64,000 bases of DNA from Druceiella hillmani (taxonomy: Eukaryota; Arthropoda; Insecta; Lepidoptera; Hepialidae). The notes under the pieces are model-generated. The model searched no databases and was not told where the DNA came from. It saw nothing but the letters and a program-made list of their open reading frames with translations. Each line of letters starts with the position of its first letter. The stretch's first letter is position 1. The position numbers were made by a program, and so were the translations under genes. The stretch spans positions 2,048,501 through 2,112,500 of the forward strand of contig JAYKKI010000077.1 of the NCBI GenBank assembly GCA_039881145.1, given 5' to 3'. Below, piece by piece: positions 27,988 through 40,932 of the stretch.

Positions 27988-30471
27988 TTTTGTTTATTTA
28001 ATATTTATCCAAAAATTAATTTCATATGATGGACTGCAATTTAGTAGCTAATAATATGATCTCGATTCTTTATATCTCAATGACTAAATCTTTGAGAGCA
28101 TTCTGTGATACAGAATGCAATTCAAACTGGAATAGACACGTAATAAACCAATAAAAGAAATTATCAATTTATTTAGCTGATTAATTATCGTAGATAACAA
28201 TTTCCTTCCGAGCGGCTACTGCATTAGTGGAATTACATAACTAAAATAATTTTTATGTTATTGAGGGACTAAACTGATTCTGTAATCATCTTCCAAAGAC
28301 GACACATCAAATGAAAGAGCGAGCCTCGTTGACATTCGAAATATTCTTTTATTTACAAAAGAATAATGAGAAAATTTCATCATAATTTTTTAATTTGATT
28401 TTCTTGCGTTAATTTTCAGGGAAAAATAATTAAAGAGTTTCATAATATTGTTGTAATACCGATAACACATCGTACGTTTTTGATAATTTTTTTTACTCAT
28501 AAGTATTTTATTTTGTTTTCGACGAAAATTATTTAGTCGGCAGCCCTCATCTCTTCACGTATGCATTGAGTGGATGGAAAATTGACTTTCAACTTAGTTC
28601 AGCGAAAGTTGTCAGTGGCCGACAACCGATTTGCCATCTGTAAAAGTGGTTCGCTTGCATCGCATCTTGCTGTCGCTAAAGGGGTTTAAAATTGACATTC
28701 GTAATTGAAGCCACAATGCCGTTTTTTCTTAAAATTTGACTGCATATCAATTGTAATCCCATCCACATAGACTTAAAACTACAGCAAATGTGCCAAAGCG
28801 ACGGACGGACATGATGAGATTTTCATAATTCCTTGTTGCATTACAGATAGTTGTATATTTATACCCTAAAAAAATTCACGTCACATTTAGAACGCCAACA
28901 AATTGACAATTGCATAATGTTGAGCTCGCATCTTTTATTGGCGTCCCTCTTTGTGACTGCTAATAAAATGCCGATAATATTAATTGAGTCCAATGTCGAT
29001 ATTTTGTTATTAAATAATTATTGATATAAAATCATGTACTTACTATCCACGTGAAGATACATGTGAGTGTTTGTGAGGTGTTTGTGTGTGTGTATTTATA
29101 TACATAAAATTTTAATGATTTTGGCATAATACATAAGCGTTTTTCATAGTTTTGTTCATGTAATATAAAAAAAAATATTTGTTATAAGTGCCTACAAGTG
29201 CGATTGATTTAAAGAATGTGAAAATATTTATAAAAGTATAGAACCGAGCGTTATCTCAGTCGTGAATCAACTTGACCTCATATATTCAATCGTAATGCCA
29301 TCAATGCTGTCATGCAATTACATATTAGTACTCAATATCGTAAGCAAATAAAAATTATATCCAAGTCTGTATTAGGAGTTCATACCATAATTGCTTTATT
29401 CACAAAGTTTAAAAATATTTGAAAACTGTCGTAGAACAATTTACGATTTAATCACAGTTATGTTCTTAATTTTTTCTTTCAGACAAAGAGCCTGCTTATC
29501 TCAATAATACTGATAAACTCCTCATGCTATATCTAAATGAACTTATTGAAAATATTTATGAATGTGTTTTAATATATTCTACCATATTGTTGGAATAAAC
29601 GTCTTCGAATAAATGCTTAATTCATACTGATGAAATCAACAATGAAAAATAGAAAAATTATTCTACTTAAAAATAAAATAATAAAACAACAGTACTATTC
29701 CCTATGTACCAATAACCCTAATACCGCTACACAGATCCGTCTTTAAAATGTCTTTAAGAAATGTCCCTTTGACAATGTTGATTAATTTATTAATATTTCA
29801 TTTCATTTAAATAAATATTTATATATTCCTATTTAGATTCATTTGTACGCTAATTGAGTGCATTTTTTTAGTCATATTTTAACAAATATCTAACCTTTTT
29901 TATTCGTCAATTCACGTAAATAAAAAATACAATATTTCAAAACATTGTTTTCAACGCTATGGACTGATATATGGAATTTTTGGCTGAAACGGTTGTAACA
30001 AAATATAATGTCGATAATATTAATTAAACTAAATGTCTTTATTTTGACGAAAAAAAGTTAGCAAATTAAAACTAGTATTGTATAGAAGTCTATGTTCGAA
30101 TTATATGAGACATATTAGAAATAACTATTTATTAAAAATTATTCGTGTTAAAAATTGGCTTAGACAATGGGTGGCTCCTAGGTGTCTCAAAAAAAGAGTA
30201 GAATCCTTGAATATCTGCTGCGCTTGTAATATCACCATTTTTTGGTATAAAAATTAAGTTTCTTATTTATGGGTTAAAAGATTAAATATCAAATATCAAA
30301 TATTCAAAAAATTGTTAAAATCAATCCCAGTGAAAATTTTCCTGATGGTTGACGTATTGAAGAAAACAAAATGTGATGTGACATATAACTAGTTTTCCCT
30401 TGTGACTCTGCTTTCGTAGGTTTTTGATAATCTTTCCAATTAAAAACTATTTAAGTACCAAGTCCCGTTTG
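27988..30471. other. Gene-free stretch upstream of Gr-C
   Basis: No exon supported. A less AT-rich patch at about 28540-28700 lies upstream of the Gr-C start (minus strand), but I see no definable promoter element. A GT-rich run lies near 29060-29093. Confidence 0.4.
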
Positions 30472-30555
30472 ATTATTTGAATGAACAAAAAAAACAAATA
30501 ACGAAACGATTAGTTTTCGATTCGTTATTTGTTTTTTCGTTCATTCAAATAATTT
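30472..30555. repeat. Long near-perfect hairpin
   Basis: Arms of about 37 bp: the left starts ATTATTTGAATGAAC and the right ends GTTCATTCAAATAAT. They match except at about two positions and surround a short TTAGTTT loop. There is no coding capacity. It looks like a foldback or miniature inverted-repeat element. Confidence 0.8.
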
Positions 30556-30885
30556 CTTTGTGGACAATATTTATCGTATCGTCCAAAATTCGTTCTTTAT
30601 AATCTATCACTGTGTTTGTATTTTTGTTTGCTAGAAATATTGTCATTAATTTCAGATATTCCATTCTCATATTCATTTCTCAGATCCCAGGTCATATTCG
30701 TGGAATAATGAACAAAACTAATTTCATTTATAAAAGTTTCATATCTATCGTTAAGGACATTTTAGGCTTATTTATTTAGTTTACCATTGCTTTCCTAATC
30801 TAAATATTTACATACGCTATGCAAATACGTAAGTCGTTCAGTCTAGATACGGAGAATTATCCAGTTGCGCGTTGGTCGAGTGAAG

Positions 30886-31302
30886 ATGGGCAGCTGCAAA
30901 ATTACATCCTCATGCATTGCTTTCGTTTTCCTTGTCTGTCACCACTATTTGGTGACTATCATCTTAATATCAGTTGATAGTTTTCGCAGTTTATATATTA
31001 ATTACGATAAACTCTGATTTGTGTGCAAAATTGGCTTCTATATTTTTGGAAAGACTACTCTTAAAACTTCAAATACAAGATTGGAAAAAATTAATGGAGT
31101 TTTTATTATTACTTTGTCAAATAATGATATTTTTACGCAAGAAAATGGCGTTCCTATGTTTTATTTCTACCAGAGTCTCATATGGACTTTGTATTTCTCT
31201 GCTATGTATTTATGTTTTATAGATGTGTTTTGGGCTAATAATAAATTAATTCAATTAATACTTCATTTTAATAAAATAACTGGACTTTACAATGTAATTT
31301 AG
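30886..31302 (+). pseudogene. Gr-like N-terminal fragment with one in-frame TGA
   Basis: One frame runs from ATG at 30886 to a stop at 31300-31302, broken only by TGA at 31015-31017. After the stop it reads IFGKTTLKTSNTRLEKING, then DVFWANNKLIQLILHFNKI. The latter resembles the segment after the second membrane helix of Gr-A (DILWQNRTKLRITNLFSKID) and Gr-F (NVLWKKNMYNDVIRRINKID). No downstream exons were found before 35 kb. The first 43 codons (MGSCKITSS...) have no clear family match and may not be coding. It is best read as a truncated receptor pseudogene; identification is moderate because only short motifs support it. Confidence 0.5.
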
Positions 31303-32710
31303 AGCAAACAAATTTTAGACGTAGATTGCATTTGCAGCAATGATCAAAATAATAGATCATTCTTATTTTTGGAGCATCGACATCGGTCTTGCTAATTATT
31401 CTGCTGACATATCCATCTTCTGCGTTCACGGAATTTGGTATCGGTTTGATAATACGTCCACATTTGAATAAAGACTATGAAACAAAATACCATAGTAATG
31501 CATTTGAAAAACGAATCTGAAATTTTGGTGTGTATCACATCATGTTTCCTATACTGAAAAAAGAACTTAAAATATTCCAATAATGTAAAAAAAGGAGTTG
31601 TATCGGAATCGACTACAAGAAGAACGTTTACAATGCTCTCGATGGCTTCAAGCGATATTATGACTAGTGATGTGTATTGTTACATTTTATAAAAATAGAC
31701 ATTATACTTGCTTGTATTGCCAAGTAATATATTGGAACTTTTAAATATAAAGTTCTTCATAAAATTTACTCTCATAACTGAAATTACTTTGTGGTTGAAG
31801 GCTTATAATTTTAACCAATAATTAACCCTGGACATCGGTACATAATAGACATTGATTGAATTGTAGTATACTTGCCACAGATTAGAACATTATTCTTCAT
31901 GTAATTACTACTGACTAAAGTGACCATATAAAAGAGACATTGCATTCTTAAGAATATTTCATACGTATTATTAATATAAAGATAGTGTACATAAATAGTG
32001 AAAAGGTCGTATCATTGTGTAATAAATCAAGATAAAGGCAGTCTGGTACTGTTTCAATTTACATCACAATCAAAAACAAGTCTGTCTGAAAGATATGCTT
32101 AATTTTGTTATTATTCGGAATGACATATCCAAGTGAAGTTTATTGGCTTTGAGGCCCACTAAATGAAATCATAAGGTTATTCTTATTAAGTTTGTTATTA
32201 ACTTAATATTAATACGTTAAATTTTTTTCTAATATTTGTTACTTTGTTATTCTTGTTTTGAATAAGTTAATTAACTTCGTTATTGAAGCGAAAATATTTT
32301 TTTCTTTTCGAAATAATAATTTTGTAACCAAATTTAACTTTTTTTAATTCTCACGATACGGATTCGTGTAGTAATGATATGTATATGCAGTAATAAGAAT
32401 GATTGATACACGATATTTGAAATTACGCTCGGGTCTATATTTTATACCCAGGCTACACTTGGCTCACTATAAAAATCAAAAAAATATGTCGAAGTTTTCA
32501 TTCATACTTCAGGCCTTTACAGACTCATAACATTGCATTCATACAATATTTTCGTGTGAAGGACCTGTTTCGTTAAAAATATTTACGAATTTTTCTTATA
32601 TGCATCGACCAATTTTAGGAATGGTCGTCGTTGAATATCTTGTGTTTTCATTTTGATAAGAAAAACTATTTTTTGAGCCCGTTTTTAGGAGGAAATTGAT
32701 TTCAAACGAC

Positions 32711-32721
32711 ATACATATATG

Positions 32722-32801
<80 letters not shown>
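32711..32801. repeat. (TA)n microsatellite
   Basis: TA repeat of about 90 bp interrupted twice by GTA. Confidence 0.95.
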
Positions 32802-32804
<3 letters not shown>

Positions 32805-32911
32805 TGGAATGGAAATTTCGTTTGATCTAACTGCTTCGGATTTCTTTGGCTGACTATATTAATTTAGTATTTCGTTTTATATTCTATATATACGTGTTTT
32901 ATATACTATAT

Positions 32912-33024
32912 ATGAGTTAAAGTAAATTTCAAAAAATGTATAAGCCCGTAAATTTATTACTGATGCTATGCATCAGTAATAAATTTACGGGCTTATACAT
33001 TATTTGAAATTTACTTTAACTCAT
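32912..33024. repeat. Hairpin with 55-bp arms
   Basis: The left arm is 32912-32966 and the right arm 32970-33024, with a 3-nt loop (TAT). The arms begin and end ATGAGTTAAAGTAAATTTC and GAAATTTACTTTAACTCAT. They are near-perfect; the visible difference is within the AAAAAATG versus CATTATTT part. There is no ORF. So long an arm with almost no loop suggests a recent foldback or a miniature element. Confidence 0.9.
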
Positions 33025-35689
33025 TATTAATATATAGCTCCTAATGTACGCAATCAACCGATACTAATACAAGATTTTATGAAAGCAAGCAAGCTTGATC
33101 TGTTCGGTGTGCGTCATACGTTAAAACTCCGAGCTTGTTGCCTCCTCCTCTTTATGGCATTTAGCACGACATACACGATATATGTGGTTGTACGCTTCTT
33201 TCAGGTTAATTACCATTGTTTTTAACTAGGATACGTTTTTGTTTCTTCTGTAGAAATTTATTATCACAAAATATTAGCAGAATTAGTTCAAACAGAAATT
33301 ATAAACGATTATAAAATTTTGCTTTAATCATTTTACGAATAACACCACGCATGTCTTTTCCACCAGTGTTTATCAACAATGTAAAATAATTGATTTACGA
33401 TTTGCATATTAAAAATATTTATTTCATATTAGGTCTTTGATATATAATAATGGTCTTGTGTTTTTCGTTTTTTTTTAAAGAAAAAAAACAAGAGGGTTTT
33501 AGATACCTCATATGATATAAAATGATTAAAACAGTGTGCAAGATACGTTAAAAATTATTAGTTTAATAAATCTATGGTAATTCTTTCTGATCATACAGGA
33601 GAAACTTGCAAGAAATAATTATTTTCAGGCGAAAATTTAACTACATTTATATTTTAAAGTTTATTAAAGATGTCACATAACAAATTTACTTCATGTTTGT
33701 CTCTCCCAGTTCGCGACATTGGCGGAAGTGACAACAACGAGTAACATGAAATAATTTGTTCTAAACAATAAATTTATTGCAATCGTTATGTTGATTGCAA
33801 GCAGCTTGTATTACGACTTTCCTCTCTTGGTACTAAAATAAAACATACAAACTTATGAAGTACCTGTCAAATTTATTTCACCTATTCATTTTTGTATTGA
33901 TTGTGTATATAAACATGATAGGTTTGAGTAGAAATCACGTGATATGATGGAAAATTTATTTATTTTGTCACATATTAACAAATACAATTCAATCTAGTCA
34001 AAAACTTTGTTCTTTATGTTTAGATAAAAGTCGAAGAGGCGAGTTTAATTGACTTTCAAATATTCATGATATTCTGTAAAAATCTCCTTTTCTACGTTTT
34101 TAATTTTTTGATTATAAAAGCAACCATAACTAAGTATTTTTAATCTCCTTGATCCATAAATTGACCGTTATTATTATTGCTATACAATTTACTCAGTTAA
34201 TACTTTGTAAGGTATTGCAAGTAGTAAAAGCAATAAATAGAATAAAAGCGGAAAAAGGTGGAAAGGAATAGATAAAATTGTACGCTTTTCAAATGATAGA
34301 GAGTACCAATATTGGGAAATGGAGGCAATCCTTTATTATATATCCATGTTTTATTTCCAACGTTATTCGTTATTAAGTAATTACAGTTTAGTTGAATTTA
34401 CGTTACGAGCAAAAAAAAAATAACTTACGAGTAGCACTCGCTTGCATCTATAGTTTGGTGAAACATTGAAATGACATCGAGCCATAATTTGTTGCATTCA
34501 CTTATCGGCATATTTCACGTTGCTATTACAAACATGGACACCGCCGTGTTAACTGGCAATACAAAGTAAACAATATATTATTGGTAAATTGTTCATGTAA
34601 TTGAAAGTACAAAGAGACAAAGTAAGATTAACTTTTCAGTAAGATTTAATAATTCCATAGTTTCATTGACATTTCATCTCGTCTTGATAAAATGCAGTAT
34701 TAATGCTTTTGTAAAATGTTTAAAATTATTGATCGCTATTTTTATCAAATATGATATCCACGACCTCACATTTTTTATGAGCCGTGTTGTAAATTTGAAT
34801 AGCACACCTGAGGACCACACCGTCACTATCCGATAATTGTGAATTTTTAGTTCTGACGCCATCTACGTTACTCCTTTTTTACTACATTTAATGTGAAAAC
34901 ACCCATCATTTTAGTTCCCTTAAAAACTTATAGATGGCGTAGTGTCACTAAGTAAATTTAAGATTATGGTTTTTCACACATTTTAAAGTATTCGTGAAAA
35001 TTTTTGTTTAGTGACGATTTATTTTTAAATACGTATTTGTAAGTAGTACTTATTTTAATCGAAGTAATTTATTTTTGTGTTTAATGTCTGTAATACTCAA
35101 ACCCTCAATTTTAATCTTCGAAGTGAAATAATTATTTTCTGTCATCTTTTGTATAGGAAGAATATTCTTCGTATTCCAAAACATATAATATTCCGAATTA
35201 AATAAGCTTAATATCACTTTTTGTAAATATGATTCAAAATAATTTTGCTTTTCAACCTTTTTAACAATAGCAACGCTGAACAATTTAGTTTATTGACAGT
35301 ATTCAAGAAATTTTTAGAAAAATGCACCAAAATAATAATATTAGTAATATCACTAAGTGCATAATGTCAGTAGTGCGTTTTGTGCTACCTTCAAAAACGA
35401 TTTAGGTATTACAATGACTTTTTTCCTTAGATCTTCATGTATAACGATGCTCGTACCGTTGAATTTATTGATGAATTTAGATTATTAAAAATAAAAAATA
35501 ACTCTGCCGCTCTATGACAAATATATCTTTAGCAATATTTGTTTGATTTGTTTTCCTAGTAGTAGTTAATCCTAAGCACGATCTCATTGGATAATAATAC
35601 AATTATTAAAATTCTGATTGTAACAACCTTAAAACTGAATTTTTCTTTACAGTATAATGTCACCACCAAATCAATAAATATTGAAATTT

Positions 35690-37600
35690 AAAAAAAAATA
35701 CTGATAAAAATTGTACGCAAACTGATGGTCCAAAATTACCAACAACATCACCATACGAAAAAGAAAATGTAGCTCAATTTCATTCCAATAGCTCTGAAAG
35801 CATAAAAAGTAAGAAGCCCGACGAAAAAAATAACTCTTTATGCGACTATGAATTTAATTGTAAGCCGTTAGCTAGCTATATTCGTCGTTCGGGTGAAAAT
35901 TCTTGGGATGATTATTCTGACAAAAGACGTATTGTCGTCCCCTGTAAATAAATGCGACAATAACTCAATGACGATTTCGACCACTAACAATACTGAAGCG
36001 GACAATAGTTCTGACAAGAAAGAACATAATGACGAATTAGTATCTGTGTTTACTATAAACAAAGATACTCCTTAAGAACCTGAAATCAACGTGAAATCTC
36101 TACTGTCATTAAGTGTATTAGCGTTACAAAATTTTAAGATACATTTTGTACTGAAAAAAATTACTGTGAAATATGACAAATGATTTCAATAATTTCAGCG
36201 AATGTATGAAATTTTAAAATAATATGATTAAGCCTTTGGATGCTGATTCGCCTAAAAAATCTTACGAAGTCGGCGACGTGATAGCAAAAAATGAACAGCT
36301 GAAATTTTAGAAAAGGATATAAGCATAAACCAGTCGTCGATCAATCTTTTAGTTGGCAAATGGACTTCAATGCTACTTACATAGTTGAAATAAAGCCAAA
36401 ATACCAATAAAATAGAATAGATAAAACAGAAAATACGAACAAGCTTTTTACTTAACTATCAATAACAATTAAGTTAGAGTATATAAAATATTATATAAAA
36501 ACACTTTAGGTATAAACGACTGCATATACCCATTGTATTACAATAAAAAACAACCTAATGGCTTGATAAAACCTGAGAAACGAGGAAAACGTGAGAGACC
36601 TTATACGAAAATTAAATCTGATGTTTTAAAAGGTGTAAGAGAACATAATAACCAAATACCCAGAGTAGAAACCACTACTTGCGCCAACAAACAAAAAGAG
36701 AATATATAGAAAGAGGCAAAACTATAACGGATCTACATAACGACTATCAGAAAGACTGTAAAACAAATGATTGGGAATTTACATACACCGTAAAGTGTTT
36801 AATAAAGAATTTAATTTTCGGTTTAATATACTTAAAAAAGACCGATATAATACTTGCACATTGTATAGAAACAAAAATGAAGAAGAAAGACAAAACTGCG
36901 ATGTACGTTGCCAAACAACGTAATAGAAAAAGAAGAAAGCAAAGAAGAAAAAACTAAAGTTAAAGCATTGATAAGTTCCACTAACATAGTTATTATGACT
37001 TACAGGCCATGATGCCTGTACCTCAAGGCGATGTACTGGTATTTTACTAAAAAATCAAAACTTATTTTTTTCAATTTCACTATATACGAGTTGAAAAAAA
37101 TCATACGAAATGCTTTTTCTGGAATGAACTCGAAGCTACCAGAGACGCAAACGAGAGTGATCAGAGAAATATCTGCAAAAGAAATCAGAAGTTCCAATTG
37201 ATATTATTGATTTTTTTATTCCGATGATGTCTGTGGCCAGCAGAAGAACCAATTTATTATATCTATGTACATTTATGCGCTGAAAACCTTCACAAATTTG
37301 AAGTCAATTACATATAAATACCTGATTACCGGTCTTACACAAAATGAGGGTGACGCAGTTCACTCTTTAATTGAAAGGCAAATCAAGAGAATGAAGTTGT
37401 CAAGACTGACTTATATGTGAACCTGATCAATACATTACTGCTATAAAAGAAGCAAAAGAAAGGACATAAATATTATGCAGTTAATGAAATGAGTTACAGT
37501 GAATTCTATGATATTAAACAATTCAAGGAATATAAGTTGAATAAGAATACACAAGAAAAGCCAGCGAAGATAACAGAAATTAAAATAATACAATTTTAAA
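35690..37600 (+). pseudogene. Decayed DNA-transposon gene, SHYLR / PKKDQC / TQNEGD family
   Basis: Plus-strand fragments in several frames match an insect protein family found in many TE-rich genomes. I recognise it by motifs but cannot assign it to a superfamily. Blocks in order: KPEKRGKRERPYTKIKSDVL (about 36570); RVETTTCANKQ, the site of a decayed HYLR motif, followed by REYIERGKTITDLHNDYQKD (about 36700); PVPQGD (about 37015); TIYELKK then FFWNELEATRDAN (about 37080-37155); DDVCGQQKNQFIISMYIYAL (about 37222), the expected acidic CxGQxKN block; TGLTQNEGDAVHSLIERQIK (about 37330); and VNEMSYSEFYDIKQFKEYK (about 37480). An upstream open block at 35720-35950 (NSLCDYEFNCKPLASYIRR) may be its N-terminus. 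Many stops and shifts make it non-functional. Confidence 0.7.
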
Positions 37601-40600
37601 AGAGCAATAGTGACGGAAATACAATAAAAGCATTTTAAAAAACATCATATTTAGAAGAAAATCATAAAGAAATTAATCTTAAGAATGCACGGCGAGTTCA
37701 ACCATGATTACAACAATTATGTTCTTCAAGGTTGCCTTTGACCGCAAATAAGAAGGCTGATCTTCAAACACTAATAAAATATAAGCATATTCCTATGTAT
37801 TGCCACATCTTTTTACAATAATATTATCTCGTAGTAGTATTTTTTTAATTTAATAAAACTGTCAGTAACACTAGCTTGTCATTTGTTTGTTGTTGTTGCT
37901 GTAAATTTCTAATTTCGTATTTCACGTTAATTTTTGTGCTTAAGAAATACATTAATACGTGATGATGAGTTTTCTGCTCACACGTTTTTAATAGACGTAA
38001 AATTATTATAGGGAACAATTAAACGCGAGTTCCTATTAATTTTCATTATTATTTTTTCTTAAATTGTATTCTCTAATACAAGATTGTTTTGTTTTTTGTT
38101 TACTGAATCTGTTATTTTAACATTGTGTAGAAGGTATAAATTCTATTAAAAGGATGGTCTCATTGAATATTTTGGTAATGATCTCGAAATATTTAAGGTA
38201 AATGTTAAACAGGGTGTAATAAATTAGATTGATTATTTTGTAGATTGATGTTCCTGTGCATTTTTTCTAAGGTTAAATATAAAAAAAATAAATGTTTCGT
38301 TGGTAAACATTTATATGATTTCATTTTTATATAATAACAACAAAAAGAAAAACAATAAAACGGAATACCTTCTAATAAAGTGTCAATCCCGCGCTGTAAA
38401 TGTAAAAAATAAATTTATTATTTGGAGGAATAGTGACATAAAAAAAGCTTATTTTGAAAAACAAAACACTGAGGCATGCGTTTTGAGAGTTACCAACACA
38501 GGCAATGGGAAACGATAGCAAACAATATAGTTATAGAAAGCAAACAGAATTTATTTGCTTCATTATTGCATATTTTCTAACTTTTAAATGCTCGTAACTA
38601 AAAACTACATTTTTCGGAGTGACGGTCTGGTTCCCAGGGTGCGATATGTCTTAATGGTTAGATTTATTTAAAATATAATTTGCCAATGCGTGCTTATATG
38701 CATTAAATTACAGTCAAAAATTTGTAGCTTTATTCCCAAATTTTGAAAGTCAACGTCTGTTCAATTTCCGAAATCTGTCTTTCTGTATATTTATTTGGCA
38801 TTAATATATTGACACTGTGGAGTGATTTTTATTGAAATTCCCACTGTTTGTTAAGTTCAAAGCGGCGCATTAGACGAATTTGCTTTACGATGGCAAAATA
38901 GAAGTAGATTGTTTCTGTATTTGTGCTACCTGAGCAGAATTTAAAAGGTACTTAATAGGATCCATTAATATTTGACGAAAGTGTAACTTTTCAGAAAAAA
39001 TTTTACCCCAAAAAAGAAGAGTTATAAAGTAACGCAGAATAGTATATAGATGAAGTACATATGAAACGCCTGATCTTTCTTAAAGATGCATTTCGAGTTT
39101 TATTACGACAAAACTGCTAAAATTACCTGAAGGAATTGTATAAAATAATTTGTCTTGAGAACGCAAGCAATAATGCAGGTACTTGGCAAAGGCGGAATTC
39201 AATCGTAAAAAATCATTGCTAACTAAATAAGTACAAATCATCTTAATTTTTTTTGGTGGGCCAGGATAAACATTTTTAATAAAGTTGCTGTTGCCAAAGA
39301 TTGAAAATAACTCAGCCTGAGAAGATTAAGTTTTTACGTTCACCAAACTTTTATGTTCAGTATTCCCACTCTCTAAAATATTTATAACTAAGGAATAACC
39401 ATGTATCATCTAAAAATAAATTTTCCTAGTACAGCACCGAGTTAGCATTAGTATAATAAGAAAATAATTCAGATGACTCAAAGAAAATCAATGATTTATT
39501 AGGACAAGTATTTATTATACATGACGCATTCTGTTCATTAATCTCTACTTGAAATATTTTTATGATGTCCGAACTTATTTCACCGGGCATCTCCTGCTTC
39601 CATTGTAACTTTTTAGAAGCAATTGGAAACCATAAATCTAATTATATTTAATTTAAAATTATTCCGTAGATGTTACATCAGCTAGATTTTATCATTTCAA
39701 AATCCTAAATAAAAATTGAAGGCCATATTGTGTATGATTTATACTTCATATATTAAATCAGTGCAACCCCTGAAATAAATAACTAATAAAATTTGTAATT
39801 GATAGTGCCTTCCAAAATTTTGCTCCAATGGAAAAAAAAGTGAATTTTACAAAAAAAAATGTAATATCTATTTACAACTTTGGGCTGGAAAATAGAGTCT
39901 TTGGGTGGAAAATTATTCAAAATTTAAAATAAATGTACATTGAGTGTGGGCTCTTCTGTTATATTAGAATATATTTATTAAAAACTAGATAAAACTAGGT
40001 GGTACTATCTAACAAAACTAAGTAATCAGTAGAATGGAACTTATTTTCGTTAAGATATCGCTAGATCACAAAATACACTAATAAAAAAGTTAGAGACATT
40101 GAACAAAGTTGTATGAGTGGATCCACCTTATTTATTCGATATTGTACTGGTTCATAAGTACTTGTTCAGAGTTCGAAATAAACATTTACAGATTTGAGAA
40201 ATTCGACAGTATGAAAAGGAAAACGTATTTTTTTTAATCTAGCCATTAGATATTTACTCTTAAGGCATATTGTTACTACCTACCAAATAACGGCAGGGCT
40301 TGGATATAAACAGGATGTATATATAATTTCAATTATTTTTGATATCTAGATTTAGTTTTTTTTAAGAATATATCAGTGTTAAAAATTATTTGACAACAAA
40401 TCTTATAGGAAGAAAGGTTATTTAACTAGAAATCATCGAATAGTGTCATTTTTCCATGAATTATTCATGGTTTTTTTTATTATTAAGAAAGGAAAATAAA
40501 TGTTCATTTAAAAAGTTAGTAAGAAAATGTGAAATTGGAAAATACAATACGTTTAAAGATATGTTGTATTGTCATTTAATCTAACCTAAGCCTGCATTCG

Positions 40601-40932
40601 AAAAATATAAAAAAAAACATCACACCTAAATTTATTCAGTTTTTATCCATTCAATTAACCTAAATTTATAGTGGCCAGGTATATGGAGTTCAGTTATAAG
40701 CACTATTTATTTATTCATGATGACAAATTGACTAAACTTGTAACCGACGTAGTAAAAAAGAGTATCCATCTAAAATTACGATAAATTACGTACTGATCTA
40801 TTCTTGAATTTATTACAACATTATTTGTGATTCTTACTACTGAATTGAATTTTGTGCTTCTGCTCAATTGATAGGTTCATCTTTTGTGGCCAGTCGTATT
40901 AATAGAGAATTAGTAGAATCACAACTAACAAG
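37601..40932. other. Gene-free stretch upstream of Gr-E
   Basis: No supported exon. A 72-codon open frame (38300-38518) lacks known motifs. The Gr-E promoter should lie near the right end, but no definite TATA box or initiator can be singled out in such AT-rich sequence. Confidence 0.4.

Larger units (their letters stand above)
31303..35690. other. Gene-free stretch with hairpin and TA tract
   Basis: Holds a TA microsatellite (32711-32801) and a 55-bp-arm hairpin (32912-33024). A possible orphan exon on the minus strand (34429-34552) has AG and GT borders but one in-frame TGA. Open frames at 31392-31580 and 34674-34862 (minus) show no family motif. Confidence 0.4.

Noticed and set aside
31392..31580. 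Minus-strand 62-codon frame as another receptor exon
   Set aside because: Hydrophobic but lacks any family motif, and the neighbouring splice borders do not fit the 0-0-1 scheme.
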